This document shows, piece by piece, positions 28,072 through 38,113 of a DNA stretch of 64,000 bases. This stretch comes from Bifidobacterium vespertilionis. GTDB lineage: Bacteria > Actinomycetota > Actinomycetes > Actinomycetales > Bifidobacteriaceae. The stretch spans positions 94,613-158,612 of the forward strand of contig NZ_RZNZ01000008.1 in NCBI RefSeq assembly GCF_008698145.1. The letters run 5' to 3'. Position numbers and translations under genes: made by a program. Position 1 is the stretch's first letter; every line of letters begins with the position of its first letter. A model generated the notes under the pieces. That model saw only the letters and a program-made list of their open reading frames with translations. It was not told the DNA's origin and searched no databases.

Positions 28072-29207
28072 TGCCGTATTCGCCCTCGCTGCGCCGCGCG
28101 GTCGGCGAGTTGCGCGCGTGCCTGGAGCGGCATGGGCTTGGCCGTCAGTCGTCGCGGTTCGCCGAGCACGGCGAGCACAGGCCGGACCCCGACGCCCCGC
28201 TGGTGCTGGTCGCCTGTTCGGGCGGACGCGATTCGATGGCGCTCGCGGCCGTGGGGCACATCGTGTGCGGCATGCTGGGGCTGCGCTTCGGCGCGGTGAT
28301 CGTGGACCATGGCATGCAGGACGGGTCGGCCACCGTGGCGCGCGAGGCCGCCGAACGATGCGATGCGATCGGGCTTGATCCGGTGATGGTCCGGCGTGTG
28401 GAGGTGGATCGCCGCCTGATCGCATCCGACGGGTCGGAGGCCGCCGCGCGCGACGCCCGGTACGCCGCGCTGGTCGACGCGGCCCGCGAAACCGGGGCGG
28501 CGATGGTGCTGCTCGCCCATACGCTGAACGATCAGGCCGAAACCGTGATGATCGGACTTGCGCGCAGCGGGGGACTGGATGCGATCGTGGGCATGCCCGA
28601 GGTCACGGAACGCGGCGAATCCGGTGGCAAGGACGGGCATGGCGGGCATGACGATCCCGTCCGGTTCGTCCGCCCATGGCTGAACGTGACGCGCGCGCAG
28701 ACCACGGCGATCTGCCGGGAGCTGAACATCGCATGGTGGGACGATCCGACCAACGGCGACGCGGTCCTCGCCAGCAGGCCGCTGGACGTCTCCTACCCGT
28801 TGCGATCGCGCATCCGGCACGATCTGATGCCCGCCATGGTCCGATGCTACGGGCGCGATCCGGCCGCATCCCTCGCCGCCGGCGCCGCAAGCGCGCGGAT
28901 TGATGCCGATTACCTCGATCAAGCCGCCGATCGCCTTGCCGCACAGGCCCTGAGCTGCGATGACGGCCGCGTGCGGATCGACGCGCGGCGTCTGCTCGAT
29001 GAGCATCCGGCACTGCGGCGCAGGGTGATCGTCCGCGCGCTGCGAACGCTGGGCATCCCGGTGGCCGCCGTGCACGTGGAGGCCATCGACCGTCTCATCA
29101 CCGACTGGCATGGCCAGCGGCCGCTCGTTCTTCCCAGTCAATGTTCAGCAATCCGCAAGGGTCACGTCATTGAAGTGTGCGAAGATAGACGGCATGCGAA
29201 TCGCTGA
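28071..29207 (+). CDS. tilS: tRNA(Ile)-lysidine synthase
   Basis: A 378-residue ATP-dependent enzyme that converts C34 to lysidine in tRNA-Ile(CAU), essential for decoding AUA. The PP-loop SGGRDS is at 50-54/55 and is followed by the AEHGMQDGS-like region and LLAHTLNDQAET, all family hallmarks. The N-terminus begins MPYSPSLRRAV at ATG 28071, overlapping dacB by one base. The downstream hpt gene starts 14 bases before its stop. Long for a TilS without an extra C-terminal domain, but within the actinobacterial range. Confidence 0.93.
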   Translation: MPYSPSLRRAVGELRACLERHGLGRQSSRFAEHGEHRPDPDAPLVLVACSGGRDSMALAAVGHIVCGMLGLRFGAVIVDHGMQDGSATVAREAAERCDAIGLDPVMVRRVEVDRRLIASDGSEAAARDARYAALVDAARETGAAMVLLAHTLNDQAETVMIGLARSGGLDAIVGMPEVTERGESGGKDGHGGHDDPVRFVRPWLNVTRAQTTAICRELNIAWWDDPTNGDAVLASRPLDVSYPLRSRIRHDLMPAMVRCYGRDPAASLAAGAASARIDADYLDQAADRLAAQALSCDDGRVRIDARRLLDEHPALRRRVIVRALRTLGIPVAAVHVEAIDRLITDWHGQRPLVLPSQCSAIRKGHVIEVCEDRRHANR

Positions 29208-29757
29208 TATACAAGACGATATTGACCATGAGCTGGTCTCCAAGGAACAGATCGAAGCCAAGATCCAGGAAGTCGCCGCCCGCGTGAGTGTGGACTACAA
29301 GGACAAGGACCCGCTGGTCATCGCCGTGCTCAAGGGCGCGGTGAACACCGTGGTCGCCTTCACCCAGGCGCTGAGCATCCCCGTGCAGATGGACTTCATG
29401 AGCCTGTCCAGCTACGGATCGGGTACCCAGTCCAGCGGCGTCATCACCGTGAGGCAGGACCTGTCCACGGACGTTCGCGGACGGCACATCCTCATCGCGG
29501 AGGATATTGTGGACTCCGGCCGCACGCTGGCATGGCTGGTCGAGGAACTCAAGCGCCGCGGCGCGGCCTCCGTGGAGATCTTCGCCCTGCTGGAGAAGCC
29601 GGCCCGCCGCGAGGTCGACGTGGATGTGAAGTACAAGGGATTCGAGATCCCGGACGAATTCGTGGTCGGCTACGGCTTGGACTACGACGAGCGCTACCGC
29701 AACCTCGATTCCATCGCGGTTTTGAAGCCGAGTGTCTACCAAGGAGATGAGGCATGA
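29194..29757 (+). CDS. hpt: Hypoxanthine phosphoribosyltransferase
   Basis: A 187-residue purine-salvage enzyme converting hypoxanthine or guanine with PRPP to IMP or GMP. The PRPP-binding loop EDIVDSGRTL is at 103-112, and the flexible-loop and C-terminal DEFVVGYGLDYDERYRNL motif are in place. ATG 29194 overlaps the tilS end by 14 bases; no strong ribosome binding site is visible, so re-initiation after tilS is likely. Its stop overlaps ftsH in ATGA form. Confidence 0.94.
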   Translation: MRIADIQDDIDHELVSKEQIEAKIQEVAARVSVDYKDKDPLVIAVLKGAVNTVVAFTQALSIPVQMDFMSLSSYGSGTQSSGVITVRQDLSTDVRGRHILIAEDIVDSGRTLAWLVEELKRRGAASVEIFALLEKPARREVDVDVKYKGFEIPDEFVVGYGLDYDERYRNLDSIAVLKPSVYQGDEA

Positions 29758-31811
29758 GTTTCCCCGGACCCCAGGGGCCCAACAACCCCAATAACGGCAA
29801 CCCGTTCACCAACCCCAACCGCGGGGGCGGCAACGGCCAGCAGAATGGCAAGAAGCCGTTTTGGCAGTCCCCGTGGCTGTGGGTCGTGGTCGTGGTGCTG
29901 CTCGCCATGAGCGCGTTCTCCATGTTCCAGATGGGCGGCACGCAGACCATCGACACCAAGGACGGCCTGACCCTGATCCAGAACGGCCAGGCCACGTACG
30001 CGCAGATCACGGACAACACGCAGAAGGTGCGCCTTGAGCTCAAGAGCGACTTCACGAAGACCGATCCGAACACCGGCCGCGTGAAGAACTACGGCAAGGA
30101 CGTGCAGTTCTACTACACCTTCGCGCAGGGCCAGCAGATCTCGCAGACCATCCAGCAGGCCAACCTGTCCAAGGGCTGGACATCCAACATGCAGCAGACC
30201 AGCGTGCTGAGCTATCTGCTCACATCCATCCTGCCGTTCATCATCTTCTTCGGCCTGTTCTGGTTCCTCATGAGCCGCATGCAGGGTGCCTCCGGCATGT
30301 TCGGCATCGGCGGCAAGAAGAACAACGGCAAGCTGCTCGAAGGCCAGACCCCCAAGACCAAGTTCGCGGACGTGGCCGGCGAGGACGAGGCCCTGCAGGA
30401 AGTGGAGGAGATCAAGGACTTCCTCAAGGACCCGGCCAAGTACAAGGCCCTGGGCGCCCGCATCCCGCGCGGCGTGTTGCTGTACGGTCCCCCCGGAACC
30501 GGCAAGACGCTGCTCGCCCGAGCCATCGCGGGCGAGGCCGGCGTGCCGTTCTACGCCATGGCCGGTTCCGACTTCGTGGAGATGTTCGTCGGCTTGGGCG
30601 CCTCCCGCGTGCGCGATCTGTTCGACGAGGCCAAGAAGAACGCCCCGGCCATCATCTTCATCGATGAGATCGATGCCGTGGGCCGCAAGCGCGGCTCCGG
30701 CATGGGCGGCGGCCACGACGAGCGCGAGCAGACCCTGAACCAGCTGCTCGTGGAGATGGACGGCTTCGACAATGACACCAACCTGATCATCATCGCCGCC
30801 ACCAACCGTCCCGACGTGCTCGACCCGGCCCTGCTGCGCCCCGGCCGTTTCGACCGTCAGGTGGGCGTTGCGGCCCCGGATCTGGAAGGCCGCGAGGCGA
30901 TCCTCAAGGTGCACGCCAAGGGCAAGCCGTTTGTGCCGGATGTGGATCTGCACACCGTGGCCGTGCGCACGCCGGGCTTCACCGGCGCCGATCTGGCCAA
31001 CGTGCTCAACGAGGCCGCCCTGCTGTGCGCCCGCGCCGGCGCTCAGCTGATCGACAACCGCGCCATCGACGAGGCCATCGACCGCGTGATGTCCGGCCCG
31101 CGCCGCAAGTCCAAGGGCATGGCCCTGGAGGAGCTGCGCAACACCGCGTACCACGAGGGCGGCCACGCGCTGGTCGCCGCCGCGCTGCACAACACGGATC
31201 CGGTCACCAAGGTCACCATCCTGCCGCGTGGCCGCGCGCTCGGCTACACGGCCGTGATGCCCACCTCCGACCGCTACTCGCAGTCGCGCAACGAGCTGCT
31301 GGATCAGATGGCCTACGCGATGGGCGGCCGCACCGCGGAGGAGATCGTGTTCCACGACCCCACCACCGGCGCATCCAACGACATCGAGAAGGCCACCAAG
31401 ATCGCGCGCACCATGGTGGTGGAGTACGGTTTCTCCTCGAAGCTGGGCGCCATCAAGTGGGCGGACGACGACGACCAGAGCGCCGGTCTGGACGGACTGG
31501 CGCCGCGCAAGTACTCCGACCGCACCGCCGAGATCATCGACGAGGAGGTGCTCAAGCTGGTGGAGACCGCGCACACCGAGGCGTGGAACATCATCAACGA
31601 GAACCGCGATGTGCTGGACGAGCTCGTGCGCCAGCTGCTTGTCAAGGAGACCCTGAACGAGAAGGAGCTGGAGGTCATCTTCTCCAAGCTCAAGAAGGCG
31701 CCGGTGCGTGAGACCTGGCTGTCCAACGACCGCCGCCCGGACTCCGACCAGCCGCCGGTGCCGATCCCGGACGATCTCAAGCGCTCGGCCGGTGTGGGCG
31801 CGGGTGAGTGA
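29754..31811 (+). CDS. ftsH: ATP-dependent zinc metalloprotease FtsH
   Basis: A 685-residue membrane AAA+ protease that degrades misfolded and short-lived membrane proteins. A Gly/Asn/Pro-rich N-terminus is followed by two membrane spans (about 38-58 and 152-172) around an extracytoplasmic domain. Walker A GPPGTGKT is at 245-252, Walker B is [11 protein letters not shown], and an SRH arginine-finger region follows. The zinc site HEGGH is at 467-471. The C-terminal tail is short and acidic. It overlaps hpt by four bases and the folK-like gene by four bases (GTGA). Confidence 0.95.
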   Translation: MSFPGPQGPNNPNNGNPFTNPNRGGGNGQQNGKKPFWQSPWLWVVVVVLLAMSAFSMFQMGGTQTIDTKDGLTLIQNGQATYAQITDNTQKVRLELKSDFTKTDPNTGRVKNYGKDVQFYYTFAQGQQISQTIQQANLSKGWTSNMQQTSVLSYLLTSILPFIIFFGLFWFLMSRMQGASGMFGIGGKKNNGKLLEGQTPKTKFADVAGEDEALQEVEEIKDFLKDPAKYKALGARIPRGVLLYGPPGTGKTLLARAIAGEAGVPFYAMAGSDFVEMFVGLGASRVRDLFDEAKKNAPAIIFIDEIDAVGRKRGSGMGGGHDEREQTLNQLLVEMDGFDNDTNLIIIAATNRPDVLDPALLRPGRFDRQVGVAAPDLEGREAILKVHAKGKPFVPDVDLHTVAVRTPGFTGADLANVLNEAALLCARAGAQLIDNRAIDEAIDRVMSGPRRKSKGMALEELRNTAYHEGGHALVAAALHNTDPVTKVTILPRGRALGYTAVMPTSDRYSQSRNELLDQMAYAMGGRTAEEIVFHDPTTGASNDIEKATKIARTMVVEYGFSSKLGAIKWADDDDQSAGLDGLAPRKYSDRTAEIIDEEVLKLVETAHTEAWNIINENRDVLDELVRQLLVKETLNEKELEVIFSKLKKAPVRETWLSNDRRPDSDQPPVPIPDDLKRSAGVGAGE

Positions 31812-32560
31812 GCCGCGCGATGGCGAACGCAACGAATGACGCGCATGACGGCCGCGACGGCCTCGGTGGGTTTGGCGGCCTCGGTGGGCTGCGGGCACAG
31901 GTCACGCTGACCGTGCCTGCAGCCCTTGCGGCCCGGCTCGCATCCGGCGCGCATGTGGACGTGATCGTGCATGGGGAGGACGGATTCGCCGCGCTGCTGA
32001 CCGGGGTCGATGCCGATGTGACGATCGTGAACGAGGACGGGACCGCGGTGAACCCGTCCGATTCCGCCGTCCCGGCCGCCCCGGCCGTGCCGCGCAAGGC
32101 GATCATCTCCATGGAAAGCACCGAGCCGGACGCCGAACGCATGTTCCGCGAGGCCGTGGTGACCCTTGACGGCCTCCCCGGCGTGGAGATCACCGGCATC
32201 TCGCCGCTGTACAGCGTCACGAACTTCGATGGGCCCGACGCCTTCACCGCGGTGGTCACCGTGAGCTCCAAGCTCGATCCGAAGGCGTTGCTGGGCATGC
32301 TGGAGACCATCGAATCGGCGCATGACGACAGGCTCGACTTGGACATCGTGGACTATGAGGGCGTCACCAGCGACGATCCGGGGCTCATGATCCCCTGGCC
32401 TTCCGCCACCCAGCGCGCGGCCATACTTTCGCCGTTGCTGGACATGGATGAGGATGCTCACATCGGCAAGGAGCCGGTGTCCTTCCTGCTCGCCATGGCG
32501 AACGATGCGCCGCGCGTGGGCATGATCTCCTCCAACTGGATACTTGGGGGAAGCGTATGA
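31808..32560 (+). CDS. Degenerate FolK-like (HPPK) protein
   Basis: A protein of about 250 residues in the place where many actinobacteria have folE-folP-folB-folK. From about residue 97 it follows the fold of 6-hydroxymethyl-dihydropterin pyrophosphokinase (SMESTEPDAERMFREAVVTL, then TGISPLYSVTNFDGPDAFTAVV and LLGMLETIESAHDDRLDLDIVDYEG). However, the normal GSN-type nucleotide start is SME, and the catalytic RWGPR loop before LDLDI is missing, replaced by HDDR. The N-terminal 95 residues could be the remains of a FolB domain. It starts with GTG 31808 in ftsH's stop, or ATG 31820. Most likely a pseudoenzyme or decaying gene retained in a coupled operon. Confidence 0.65.
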   Translation: MSRAMANATNDAHDGRDGLGGFGGLGGLRAQVTLTVPAALAARLASGAHVDVIVHGEDGFAALLTGVDADVTIVNEDGTAVNPSDSAVPAAPAVPRKAIISMESTEPDAERMFREAVVTLDGLPGVEITGISPLYSVTNFDGPDAFTAVVTVSSKLDPKALLGMLETIESAHDDRLDLDIVDYEGVTSDDPGLMIPWPSATQRAAILSPLLDMDEDAHIGKEPVSFLLAMANDAPRVGMISSNWILGGSV

Positions 32561-33102
32561 GCGCGCGCCGCACGCCGTGGTGGCATTATGCGGTCGGAAT
32601 CGTGATGGGCCTGATCTGCGGCGCCGCGCTGGTGAAGATCGGCGAGTCCAGCGAATTCAGCCTGATCGGCGCGCCCTGGATCGTGCCGATCGTGCTGGCC
32701 ATTCTGGGCGTCGTGGTGTTCGCGATGGCGTATCAGGTCCATCAGGTGGTCAAGGGCAAGCGCAAGTACATCAACCCGGCGGTGTCCGTGTATGCGCTGG
32801 TGCTGTCCAAGGCGCTGGGGCTGGCCGCCGCGGCCCTGCTCGGATGGTATATGGGCCAGCTGTTGATGAGCCTCGGCCATGCCGACGCCCCCTTCTACAC
32901 CCAGGCCATGGTGGAGTGCGGCGTGAGCGCCGTGGTCTGCCTCGCGGACATGATCGTGGGCATTGTGGGGGAGTGGTTCTGCCAGCTGCCTCCGAACGAG
33001 GGGCCGGAGCATCCCAAGGCCAAGGCGGCCGAACGGCAGCGCAAGTTGGCTGCCGCGTCGCCGGCCTCGGCTTCCGCTTCCGCCGAGTCGGTGCGGGAAT
33101 AG
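32557..33102 (+). CDS. DUF3180 membrane protein
   Basis: A 181-residue protein with four hydrophobic segments (about 8-27, 37-60, 76-100 and 112-136) and a charged Ala/Ser-rich tail. It matches the actinobacterial DUF3180 pattern in both size and location, at the end of the fol/ftsH cluster. It overlaps the folK-like gene in ATGA form. Its role is unknown; its constant position next to folate and FtsH genes suggests a link to membrane quality control or pterin metabolism, but nothing in the sequence decides. Confidence 0.8.
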   Translation: MSARRTPWWHYAVGIVMGLICGAALVKIGESSEFSLIGAPWIVPIVLAILGVVVFAMAYQVHQVVKGKRKYINPAVSVYALVLSKALGLAAAALLGWYMGQLLMSLGHADAPFYTQAMVECGVSAVVCLADMIVGIVGEWFCQLPPNEGPEHPKAKAAERQRKLAAASPASASASAESVRE

Positions 33103-33159
33103 CCCCCTGCCGTCATCCTTGATTGCGAAAGCCGTGTTGCCAGCATCCTGCGCGCGGCG

Positions 33160-33385
33160 GAAGTTCACGTCATCCCGAGCGAGCGCAAAGCCTTTCCCGC
33201 GTCATCCTGAGCGCAGCGCGCAGCGCGAAGTCGAAGGATCCTTCATTTGTGCGTCAAGTTAAGGATCCTTCGCTTCGCTCAGGATGACGGTGTGGGAGTC
33301 CCGCTCGGGGATGACGGTGTGGGAGTCCCGCTCAGGAATGACGAGGAACGGGCTTCTGTCATCCTGAGCGAAGCGATAGTTTCCC
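33160..33385. repeat. REP-like repeat cluster
   Basis: Copies of GTCATCCTGAGCG and CGCTCAGGATGAC flank GAAGGATCCTT...AAGGATCCTTC in head-to-head order, ending in a tandem of GATGACGGTGTGGGAGTCCC. Same family as at 3.8 kb. No gene is seen. Confidence 0.85.
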
Positions 33386-33391
33386 CCTATC

Positions 33392-34315
33392 TCACTCCTT
33401 CGGCGGGTTGGGCACGCGGATCATGGCCTCCTGGGCCATGGCCGCGACCAGCTCGCCGTTCTGCGAGTAGACCTTCGCGGTGGCCAGTCCGCGGCCGTGG
33501 GCGGCGGTGGGCGTGTCCTGCACGTAGAGGTGCCATTCGCTCACATCGATGTCGCGGTACCACCACATGGAGTGGTCGATCGTGGCGTAGGAGATGCCCG
33601 GCGTCATGAAGCTCAGGCCGGATCGGCGCACGATTGGCTCCATCATGATCTGATCGCATCCCAGCGCCAGAATCGCGCGGTTCATGGTTTGCGAGACGTC
33701 AACCGTGCCGTCCGTGCGCATCCACACCATCTGCTTGCCGGAACGATGCTGAGGGTCCGCGGAGGATGTCTTGTCGGAGCCCAGCATCACCGTGGACGTG
33801 ACGTGGCGGATGTCGAACGGCGACTGCTTGGCGTAGTAGTTGGCGAACGGGGACTTGTCCGCGAAGGGGGTCATGAGCTCCTTCGCGCTGGTCAGGCTCT
33901 CCGGATCCGGCACGTCTTCGGGCATCGGATCGGCGAACTCCACACCCTGCTGGCCCTTGGTCTGGAAGCTGGCGATGGCGGTGAGGATCGCCCCTTCCGC
34001 CTGCGTGGCGTTCACGCGGCGTGCGGAGAAGGAACGGCCGTCGCGCAGGGTCTCCACATCGAACAGCACGTCCTGGTGGATGTCCCCCGCGGAGATGAAG
34101 TAGCCGTGGATGGAATGGGGCAGTCGGCCGGACGGCACGGTTTTCGCGGCCGCGATGACGCTCTGGGCGATCACCTGACCGCCATACACGCGCCCTGTGG
34201 GGAAGTAGAGGCTCTCGCCGTTGATGTACGTGTGGTTGCGGTATTGCGACGGCTCGCCGAGCTCCAGCACGCTCACCAGATGCTCCAGCGGTGTGATGGT
34301 TTTCGTCTGCGCCAT
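33392..34315 (-). CDS. tesB: Acyl-CoA thioesterase II (TesB-like)
   Basis: A 307-residue double-hotdog thioesterase that would hydrolyse acyl-CoA to fatty acid and CoA. The N-terminal hotdog shows GGQVIAQSVIAAAKTV and HSIHGYFISAGD; the C-terminal one shows ATIDHSMWWYRD with the catalytic Asp region and HGRGLATAKVYSQNGELVA. The start is set at 34315 because GAGGT lies eight bases upstream; an in-frame ATG 33 bases earlier has none. A TGTATGCGATTCAA motif lies 20 bases before the start. It is not in an obvious pathway cluster. Confidence 0.85.
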   Translation of the reverse strand: MAQTKTITPLEHLVSVLELGEPSQYRNHTYINGESLYFPTGRVYGGQVIAQSVIAAAKTVPSGRLPHSIHGYFISAGDIHQDVLFDVETLRDGRSFSARRVNATQAEGAILTAIASFQTKGQQGVEFADPMPEDVPDPESLTSAKELMTPFADKSPFANYYAKQSPFDIRHVTSTVMLGSDKTSSADPQHRSGKQMVWMRTDGTVDVSQTMNRAILALGCDQIMMEPIVRRSGLSFMTPGISYATIDHSMWWYRDIDVSEWHLYVQDTPTAAHGRGLATAKVYSQNGELVAAMAQEAMIRVPNPPKE

Positions 34316-34334
34316 GTGCGGACCTCGTTTTCTG

Positions 34335-34348
34335 TGTATGCGATTCAA
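34335..34348 (-). promoter_or_regulatory. Candidate operator TGTATGCGATTCAA
   Basis: Shares TGTAnnCGATTCA-like bases with sites at 40200-40213, 53133-53147 and 59918-59930. Confidence 0.4.
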
Positions 34349-34522
34349 TTGTGTTGTTTTTTACCCGGATGCCACTTTTGTGAAGTGACGATCGCGTATC
34401 TGAAAAGAAGTCTACCGACCGGTCGTAAAAAACCGCTAAGCGCTATGTAACGAGTTCATGAGCAAGGTGAACGGCAGGTTTCCTCACATGCCGGTTGCAA
34501 TCGCAGCCGGCACGCGGGCCGG

Positions 34523-35629
34523 TCAGCGTTCGGCGCTGCCGCGGGGGACGATCGCATATCCCACGGTGTGGGTGCGTGGGGGCATGGCTGCGGGGGCTTC
34601 GGAGGTCCTCGCTCCGGTCCGTGCGCCGGTCCTTCTGTTGGGCGTGGCCTCGATGCGCTCGATGAGCAGATCGAGGCACGTGCTCGCCACCTCGCGCGCG
34701 TCGATGCGCACGCTGGTGAGCCCTGGCGTGGTGTAGAGGCCGTCGCGCACGCCGTCGAAGCCGATCACGGCCACATCCTGCGGCACGCGCACGCCATGGT
34801 CGGTCAGGGCCTTGAGCGCGCCGATCGCGATCGGATCGTTGAGGCAGAACACGCCGTCGAAATCGGGGCGGCCGCCTTGGGGAACGCCATCCAGCAACCG
34901 GGACATCAGCGCGTGCCCGGTCTCGCGTCCCCAACCACAGGGCACGACGGTCGACTCATCGTATGGCAGGCCCAGATCGGCCAGGGCCCGGGCCGCGCCC
35001 AGCAGACGGCGTGTGGCGGACGAATTGGCCTCCGAAGTTCCCCCCGCGCGGCCCAACAGAGCGTCCATTGGGCGGAATGGTGCGCCCAGGATGATGATTC
35101 GCCTGCACCCGTGCGCCGCCAGATGGCGGATGGCCGCCTCCCCGCCCGCCTCGCACGGCGTGAAGACGCCGTCGATGCGCCCCTCCACATCGAACCCGTC
35201 GTACGCCACCACCGGACGGACACGAGCGATCGACTCCATCTCGGCTGGCTCGATGCGCGGCCAGCACACGATCATGCCGTCGCACACCTGCGCGCTGGCG
35301 CTCGCCAGCATGGTCCGCTCGTGTTCGCTGGAGAAACGGGTCTGCTGGACCAGCGTCTGGTATCCGCGCTCATAGGCCAGATCGGACACCTGCGCGGCCA
35401 GATCGGCGGGGAAGATCAGATCGATGTCCGCCAAGGTCAGGCCGATCACATGCGTGCGGCCGCGGCTCAACTGCCGGGCCGCAAGATTCGGCTGGTATCC
35501 GAGTTCCTTGGCGGCGGCGAGCACGCGGGCGGCGGTGGCCGGTCGCACGACGCTTTTGCCGTGCAGGGCGTTCGACGCGGTCATGCGCGAGACGCCGGCG
35601 CGTTGCGCCACATCGTCCAAGGTGATCAT
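34523..35629 (-). CDS. LacI-family regulator near GH31
   Basis: A 368-residue repressor. The helix-turn-helix is at 1-50 (TLDDVAQRAGVSRMTASNAL) and is followed by a sugar-binding-type core. The C-terminal tail is rich in Arg/Thr/Ala with an RTGARTGART repeat. The gene lies downstream of the GH31 gene on the same strand (126 bp spacer), and a MFS sugar transporter is divergent. It is therefore the likely regulator of the double operator at 38114-38141, but the binding site is not proven. Confidence 0.8.
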   Translation of the reverse strand: MITLDDVAQRAGVSRMTASNALHGKSVVRPATAARVLAAAKELGYQPNLAARQLSRGRTHVIGLTLADIDLIFPADLAAQVSDLAYERGYQTLVQQTRFSSEHERTMLASASAQVCDGMIVCWPRIEPAEMESIARVRPVVAYDGFDVEGRIDGVFTPCEAGGEAAIRHLAAHGCRRIIILGAPFRPMDALLGRAGGTSEANSSATRRLLGAARALADLGLPYDESTVVPCGWGRETGHALMSRLLDGVPQGGRPDFDGVFCLNDPIAIGALKALTDHGVRVPQDVAVIGFDGVRDGLYTTPGLTSVRIDAREVASTCLDLLIERIEATPNRRTGARTGARTSEAPAAMPPRTHTVGYAIVPRGSAER

Positions 35630-35755
35630 GCGGCCTCCAATATATAGGTGTGTCGTCTTGATCGTAATGCATGGCGAACCATTCGGGGCCGATCGTCATG
35701 CGGTCGGTCGGCCCCGGATGGCTCTTTGCCGGTACTTGCGGTCTGTCCCAGATCG

Positions 35756-38029
35756 TCAGATCAGGCCGGCCAGTCCGTGATCGCGGCCATCGCGGGCGAA
35801 GACCGGAACCACATCGATCGGCGCGTTCACGTTGACGGTCTGGCCACCCTTGTAAGCGATTCCATCGTGCAGATTCGTCCACGTCACCGATTCATTTCCG
35901 GGCAAATACACGGAACGGGAACGTGCGCCCGCCTCGACCACCGGAGCGACCAGCAGATCGGGACCGAACAGGTATTCGTCGGCCACGTTCGCCGCCGCCT
36001 CGTCGTCCGGGAATTCGTAGAACAGGCCGCGCACCAGCGGCTGGCCGTCCTCATGAGCCTGGTCGAACAGGGAACGGGTGTACGGGCGCATCGTCTCGCG
36101 CAGACGGATGTACTTGACCATCGCGCGCTCCACGTCCTTGCCGAAGCTCCATGGCTCGTTGCTGTCGCCGGTATGCACATGGGTGTACTCGTTGCCGCGC
36201 CGGTCCTTGATCTGCTGCGGGTTTGGGCCTCGGTCGCCGTGGTTGCGCATCACCGGGCAGAAGCAGGCGAACTGGCACCAGCGCACGAACAGCTCCTTGA
36301 ACTCCGGGGTGGTGATGTTGCCGCCCGCGAAGCCGCCCATGTCCGTGGTGAACCAGGGGATGCCGGCCGCGCCCATGTGGATCGCGCAGGTGATCTGCGC
36401 CTTGAGGTCGTTGAAGGTGGAGTGCACGTCGCCGCTCCACACCAGCGTGCCGTAGCGCTGGGAGCCGGCCCATGCGGCGCGCGAAAGGTTGACGGTGTTG
36501 TCCTTGCGGCCGATCGACAGCTGGCCGTCGTAGAACGTCTTGTTGTACAGGGACGGGTACACGTTGCCCACCTTGCCCACCGGGCCGATGTGGAACAGGT
36601 AGTGCGCGTAGTCGTAGTCGCCGCCCCACTCTGGTTCGGCCTCGTCCAGCCAGAAGGCGTCCACGCCCTGGTCGGTGTAGTTGCGCTTGATCTTCCCCCA
36701 CACCCATGCGCGGGCCTCGGGGTTGGTGGCGTCGAAGAACTGGCTGTCGCGTGGCCACCACATGCCCACGTCCTTGCCGGTGCGGGTCTTGGCGAGGAAG
36801 TTGCGGCGCTTCATCTCGTCGTAGTTCTCCGACTTGAGATCGATCTGCGGCCATACGGAGACCATGAGCCTGATGCCCATCTCGTGCAGTTCGGCCGTCA
36901 TGGCCTTCACGTCGGGCCAGAACTCCTTGTCGAAGCGGAAGTCGCCCATGAGCGGCCAATGGAAGAAGTCGATCACGATCACGTCGATCGGGATGTTGCG
37001 CTCCTTGAAGCCGCGCGCCACTTCGAGCAGCTGCTCCTGGTTCCAATAGCGCAGCTTGCACTGCCAGAAGCCCAGGCCCCATTCGGGCATGACGGGCGCG
37101 TGGCCGGTCGCGTCCGCGTACTGGCGTTCGATCTGCGCGGGGGTGCTGCCGGCGGTGATCCAATAATCGATCTGGTCGCTGAAATCGGCCTGCCATTCGG
37201 TGCGGTTCGCGGCGAACGTGGCATGGCCCACGGACGGGTTGTGCCACAGGAAGCCGTAGCCGGCCGAGGAGATGACGAAGGGGACGGAGACCTGCGAGTT
37301 GCGGTGGGCGAGCTCGAGCGTGGAGCCCTTGAGGTCCAGCACCTGCTGCTGGTATTCGCCCATGCCGTACAGGTGTTCGCCGGCCGGGGGCTCGAAGCTG
37401 GCGATCGGGGCTTCGCCGCCGGAGGGCAGGGGCCTGTGGTTGCGCGCTCGCAGACGCAGTGCGCCGCCGCCGGGCGCTTCGCGTAGCAGGACCTTGCCGT
37501 CCTTGTTGAGGAAGGTGATGCGCATGTGGTCCTTGTTCCATCCGAAAACCTCAAGACGCGCGGTGATGTCCCCGTTGGTGAGGGTGGCGGTCATGGCATT
37601 GGGATCGACGGCGATGCTGGGCCGGGGCGGCTCGGCGGTGCGGACGGTGCTGTTAGCGGTGTTGGTGCCGTTGGCGGCGTTCGCGGCGATTTCGGCGGGA
37701 GGCAGCAGTGCCCAGTCGGTGTCCAGCGGGCGCTGCATCAAGCGGGAGCGCACGCGCACGCTGTTGGGGCCCCATGCCTCGACGCGCACGTATTCGCCGT
37801 CGCCGGTCCATTCGATGGCCGTGCCGTTCGGATCAACGTGGAAGATCTGGGCGGCGATGGCTTCGTTGGTGGCGGGTGCCGGCCCGTTGGCGGCGCCGGC
37901 GTTCTCGACGCTCACGTCGGCGAGGGCGGGTTTAGCGGCGTGCTCTGAGGCGGGCTTGACGGTGGGCGCGGCGGTTTCGGACTGCCCCGGGTGGTTGTTC
38001 TGTGAGGGTTGGGTGGATTGCTTGGTCAT
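35756..38029 (-). CDS. GH31 glycoside hydrolase (alpha-glucosidase or alpha-xylosidase)
   Basis: A 757-residue cytoplasmic retaining glycosidase. After a low-complexity Ala/Pro/Thr-rich N-terminus (about 1-75) come the beta-sandwich domain, the TIM barrel and C-terminal beta domains. The nucleophile is D462 in WLDEAEPEWG and the acid/base D534 in WSGDVHSTF. AEPE after the nucleophile and the HWPLMGDFRFD segment recall GH31 alpha-xylosidase-like branches, so an alpha-xyloside or isoprimeverose-type substrate is as plausible as an alpha-glucoside. ATG 38029 has AAGGAG seven bases upstream. It is divergent from an MFS transporter through a palindrome-rich promoter region. Confidence 0.85.
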   Translation of the reverse strand: MTKQSTQPSQNNHPGQSETAAPTVKPASEHAAKPALADVSVENAGAANGPAPATNEAIAAQIFHVDPNGTAIEWTGDGEYVRVEAWGPNSVRVRSRLMQRPLDTDWALLPPAEIAANAANGTNTANSTVRTAEPPRPSIAVDPNAMTATLTNGDITARLEVFGWNKDHMRITFLNKDGKVLLREAPGGGALRLRARNHRPLPSGGEAPIASFEPPAGEHLYGMGEYQQQVLDLKGSTLELAHRNSQVSVPFVISSAGYGFLWHNPSVGHATFAANRTEWQADFSDQIDYWITAGSTPAQIERQYADATGHAPVMPEWGLGFWQCKLRYWNQEQLLEVARGFKERNIPIDVIVIDFFHWPLMGDFRFDKEFWPDVKAMTAELHEMGIRLMVSVWPQIDLKSENYDEMKRRNFLAKTRTGKDVGMWWPRDSQFFDATNPEARAWVWGKIKRNYTDQGVDAFWLDEAEPEWGGDYDYAHYLFHIGPVGKVGNVYPSLYNKTFYDGQLSIGRKDNTVNLSRAAWAGSQRYGTLVWSGDVHSTFNDLKAQITCAIHMGAAGIPWFTTDMGGFAGGNITTPEFKELFVRWCQFACFCPVMRNHGDRGPNPQQIKDRRGNEYTHVHTGDSNEPWSFGKDVERAMVKYIRLRETMRPYTRSLFDQAHEDGQPLVRGLFYEFPDDEAAANVADEYLFGPDLLVAPVVEAGARSRSVYLPGNESVTWTNLHDGIAYKGGQTVNVNAPIDVVPVFARDGRDHGLAGLI

Positions 38030-38113
38030 TGGGGCTCCTTGGGGTGCTCTGGTTGGTGCGGGTGTCTTGTGCAGGCGGTGTGGTTGGTGCCAAGCTTGCA
38101 GATTTCGCCGCAA

